Assembly: GCA_005790265.1 (NCBI GenBank)
Contig: SXVE01000542.1
Location: 1 to 6,969 of the forward strand
Direction of reading: 5' to 3'
Length of the DNA stretch: 6,969 bases
From: Acidobacteriota bacterium
Lineage (GTDB): Bacteria > Acidobacteriota > Blastocatellia > Pyrinomonadales > Pyrinomonadaceae
Of the stretch, positions 5,402-6,969 are shown one piece after another. The notes under the pieces were generated by a model. The model did not search any database. It saw only the letters and a program-made list of their open reading frames with translations, and had not been told where the DNA came from. Within the stretch, counting starts at the first letter, position 1. Each line of letters opens with the position of its first letter. The position numbers were made by a program, and so were the translations under genes.

Positions 5402-5433
5402 ATTGACTGCAAAAAGAAATGACTGCGAAAAGA
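5402..5433. repeat. Two tandem 16-base repeats in the hydrolase leader
   Basis: ATTGACTGCAAAAAGA (5402-5417) is followed directly by AATGACTGCGAAAAGA (5418-5433), 14 of 16 bases identical. They lie between the candidate promoter and the Shine-Dalgarno of the hydrolase gene, so they would be in its mRNA leader. This may be simple duplication or a repeated binding site. Confidence 0.5.
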
Positions 5434-5456
5434 GCCGCTTGAAAATATCTGTAAAA

Positions 5457-5483
5457 TTTATAATATTTGCCGCGAATAATCAA
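5457..5483 (-). promoter_or_regulatory. Candidate promoter of the hydrolase gene
   Basis: On the - strand, TTGATT (5483-5478), a short 15-base spacer and TATAAA (5462-5457). The spacing is below the 17-base optimum, so confidence is low. It is interesting because an inverted repeat (5464-5498) places one arm in the spacer and the other just upstream of the -35. Confidence 0.35.
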
Positions 5484-5498
5484 CGAAAGCGGCAAATA
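5464..5498. repeat. 10-bp perfect inverted repeat overlapping the hydrolase promoter candidate
   Basis: TATTTGCCGC (5464-5473) and GCGGCAAATA (5489-5498) are perfect reverse complements around 15 bases that include the candidate -35. No T tract follows on either strand, so it does not look like a terminator. An operator for a dimeric regulator is a reasonable guess. Confidence 0.5.
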
Positions 5499-5594
5499 AA
5501 CCGGCGGCGCGAAATATAACTATGTGATAACAGCCGAATGTTAATTTGAAGTTATAAAATGCGTTTTTTTTGGCAGGTGAACGAAATGAGAAAT

Positions 5595-5630
5595 AAAAAA
5601 AAGCGGTCGCGCCGGAATAGGCACGACCGC
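5595..5630 (-). terminator. Intrinsic terminator after the Crp/Fnr-like gene
   Basis: GCGGTCGCGCC (5603-5613) pairs with GGCACGACCGC (5620-5630) around a 6-base loop, with one C-A mismatch. On the - strand it is followed by eight T (5602-5595), then A and TTT. It lies 22 bases past the stop at 5653. Confidence 0.88.
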
Positions 5631-5652
5631 GAAAGTATTGCAGTGAAAATTT

Positions 5653-6456
5653 TTACATATTATTAACCGACAAGTAACATTCGCACGCGGTATCTTCCAA
5701 TCCCTGACGATTAATGATGCTGACTTTTCCGCGTTTATAGTCTATTAATCCGCGATCTTTGAGCGATTTGGCGACGAGCGTAATCGTCGGGCGGTAAACG
5801 CCGACGAAAAGCGACATTTGCTCTTGCGTAATGGAAAAACGGTTTCTTTTCGCGCGGTCGTGCAGCATCAGCAGCCACGTGCAAAAACGGCTTTCAATGA
5901 CGTGAAAAGATTTGCACACGCTTTTTTGCGAAATTTGCGTCAGATGCGCGCTCAGATAATTAAGCAGCAGACTTTGAATCTGGCGGTTGTAAGCGAATTC
6001 ATTGTTCAAAATCGTCGCTTTAATGCGCATCGCCGTTCCTTCAGCGATCACGCGAATATAATGCGCCGATTGACTCGAATCGAAAATCGAACACGCGCCG
6101 ATCACTCCTTCGCTGCCGATCATTGCTACTTCGACCGTGTTTCCGTCCGCCAGCATATAAAGATGGGAAATGACCGCGCTTTCGGGAAAATAAACGTAGC
6201 TGTCGTCGCTCGAAGAAATTTCTTCGCCCGCGGCGAGCGCAATCGAGTCCATTTTCGGCAAAAGTCTGACTAATTCGTAATCGGGCAGCGCCGCGAGAAT
6301 AGTATTCATCATCGGCGTCCGCGTGCGCGCCGGTGCCGGCGCCGCGCTTGAAAAGTTTTCAAAAGATTTCTGATGATCGCGTCCCGCTTGGTAACGATTA
6401 AATTTGGTCGCGTGGGAAAACTTTGGATCCATTGTCTCTGTTAATTTGTAATTCAT
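5653..6456 (-). CDS. Crp/Fnr family transcriptional regulator
   Basis: A two-domain regulator of 267 residues from ATG 6456. Residues 52-150 form the cNMP-binding-like beta-roll, recognisable from LAALPDYELVRLLPKM, VYFPESAVISHLYMLADGNTVEV and GSEGVIG. The phosphate-binding cassette (GE...RxA) is missing, so cyclic-nucleotide binding is unlikely. A long dimer helix follows (about 155-200). The C-terminal winged helix (207-248) has ITQEQMSLFVGVYRPTITLVAKSLKDRGLI as the helix-turn-helix and YKRGKVSI as the wing. No Fnr-type cysteine cluster is present. The start is uncertain: TTG 6477 and ATG 6468 lie upstream without a Shine-Dalgarno; 6456 has GGA seven bases before it; the Met pair at residues 49-50 would remove the low-complexity AAPAPARTRTP linker. 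It follows the PAS gene by 38 bases, probably in one operon, and ends at a strong terminator. Confidence 0.88.
   Translation of the reverse strand: MNYKLTETMDPKFSHATKFNRYQAGRDHQKSFENFSSAAPAPARTRTPMMNTILAALPDYELVRLLPKMDSIALAAGEEISSSDDSYVYFPESAVISHLYMLADGNTVEVAMIGSEGVIGACSIFDSSQSAHYIRVIAEGTAMRIKATILNNEFAYNRQIQSLLLNYLSAHLTQISQKSVCKSFHVIESRFCTWLLMLHDRAKRNRFSITQEQMSLFVGVYRPTITLVAKSLKDRGLIDYKRGKVSIINRQGLEDTACECYLSVNNM
6327..6342. repeat. GC-only palindrome inside the regulator's linker codons
   Basis: GCGCCGG-TG-CCGGCGC is a perfect 7-bp dyad in the codons for the PAPAR linker of the Crp/Fnr-like protein, in a patch far richer in GC than its surroundings. On the mRNA it lies about 15 bases before the internal ATG-ATG (6312-6307). 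Confidence 0.5.
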
Positions 6457-6494
6457 TATAATTTCCATTGCAGTCAAAGCGAGTTTTCGCCGCG

Positions 6495-6848
6495 CTAAAT
6501 TTCTCTGATATCAACAATTGTCAATTTAGAACGCTCGTCGCTGACTCGGTCGGTAACGCGCACCAGCAAAATTCTCACGGGCAAATCAAGCCCGTTGATG
6601 CGGCAGTTAAAAATAAAACTTTTCGAAGGAGAATCGCTTTTCACAAAACGCTTAACGCAGAGCCGAAATTCTTCGACGTTTTCAAATTCTGCGATTTCAC
6701 TGAAAAAATTGCGTCCGACAATTTGCGGCAAACTTTCAAATGAAAACTTATCGGCGTCGTTTTTTCTTCTCGAATATAAAATCGTGCCTTCGTCACTGAT
6801 TTCAAAAACGCCGTACAAATTCGGTTTAGTGTCGGACAAAGCTTGCAA
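6495..6848 (-). CDS. Small single-domain PAS protein, photoactive-yellow-protein-like fold
   Basis: A 117-residue protein that is essentially one PAS domain. ISDEGTILYSRRKND (17-31) matches the first PAS strands. QIVGRNFFSEIAEFENVEEF (42-61) closely follows the photoactive yellow protein segment VIGKNFFKDVAPC...EF, and the final strands are SFIFNCRING and LPVRILLVRV. The position equivalent to the chromophore cysteine of that protein is F55 here, so p-coumarate binding is not expected; the only cysteines are C64 and C82. The start is TTG 6848: AAGGAG lies seven bases upstream and an in-frame TAA precedes it with no ATG in between. The Crp/Fnr-like gene follows 38 bases downstream with no terminator, suggesting that the two are co-expressed and perhaps act together. 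The ligand is unknown. Confidence 0.75.
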   Translation of the reverse strand: MQALSDTKPNLYGVFEISDEGTILYSRRKNDADKFSFESLPQIVGRNFFSEIAEFENVEEFRLCVKRFVKSDSPSKSFIFNCRINGLDLPVRILLVRVTDRVSDERSKLTIVDIREI

Positions 6849-6969
6849 ATCGAAACTCCTTTTTTATAAACGCCGTCTGAAAACGGTTTCGCCCTCGGTC
6901 GCCGCGAACATAATTCTTTGGCGGTAAATTGTTTATTTTTCAATGTTAGCGCGGAAAATTAAATATAAA
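6849..6969 (-). other. Leader region upstream of the PAS gene, incomplete
   Basis: No coding gene is evident. On the - strand a TTGAAA near 6936-6941 could be a -35, but no good -10 sits at the right distance. AATGTTAG (6942-6949) matches part of the motif seen upstream of dnaX and psd. A weak CCGT/ACGG hairpin lies close to the ribosome binding site. The promoter may lie beyond the window edge. Confidence 0.3.
6856..6861 (-). promoter_or_regulatory. Shine-Dalgarno that fixes the TTG start of the PAS gene
   Basis: AAGGAG on the - strand, seven bases before TTG 6848. An in-frame TAA just upstream excludes any longer start, so this site decides the unusual start codon. Confidence 0.8.

Noticed and set aside
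5818..6273. A 151-codon open frame on the + strand, Arg-rich
   Set aside because: It is antisense to the well-supported Crp/Fnr-like gene; its composition follows from the opposite-strand codons and no family is recognisable.
6641..6943. A 100-codon open frame on the - strand overlapping the PAS gene start
   Set aside because: It is in a different frame from the PAS protein, has no ribosome binding site and no recognisable domain; the PAS frame has a strong Shine-Dalgarno and clear motifs.

Overview
The window reads as ordinary chromosomal DNA from a free-living Gram-negative-type bacterium. GC content is moderate, Shine-Dalgarno sites are strong at several genes (AAGGAG/GGAGG), and intrinsic terminators are clear. 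Gene content (O-antigen ligase-like protein, short-type phosphatidylserine decarboxylase paired with phosphatidylserine synthase, Crp/Fnr-like regulators without a cNMP cassette) and codon style would suit Acidobacteriota, perhaps Blastocatellia. That placement is an impression from the sequence alone and is not proven. I see no mobile element, CRISPR array, tRNA or rRNA.

Layout. One partial gene runs on the + strand at the left edge (O-antigen ligase/polymerase C-terminus, ending at 382). Everything else is on the - strand and is read right to left. At the right, a TTG-started small PAS protein (6495-6848) precedes a Crp/Fnr-like regulator (5653-6456), closed by a terminator at 5595-5630. 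Next comes a GxSxG lipase-like hydrolase (4771-5385) with its own leader and a terminator at 4699-4741. A gene-poor 320-base gap follows, which may encode a small + strand RNA. Then dnaX (2462-4450) is followed by a 68-residue membrane protein (2188-2394) and a terminator at 2129-2160. Last is the psd-pssA operon (1360-2013, 447-1328), which converges on the + strand ligase gene over nested terminators.

How the genes fit. PssA and Psd are consecutive steps of phosphatidylethanolamine synthesis (CDP-diacylglycerol plus serine to PS, then PS to PE). The O-antigen ligase-like gene also concerns the envelope but is transcribed separately. DnaX is the clamp-loader ATPase. The PAS protein and the Crp-like factor probably form a small sensory/regulatory pair.

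Most notable observations: (1) dnaX carries an A9 homopolymer just after the clamp-loader core, and both alternative reading frames stop within a few codons, so gamma-type short products of about 417-420 residues are predicted from slippage; (2) Psd has Ser-Ser instead of the usual Gly-Ser at its self-cleavage site; (3) the PAS protein resembles photoactive yellow protein but lacks the chromophore cysteine; (4) several intergenic inverted repeats and a recurrent GCCGAA-NN-TTA motif lie upstream of transcription units.
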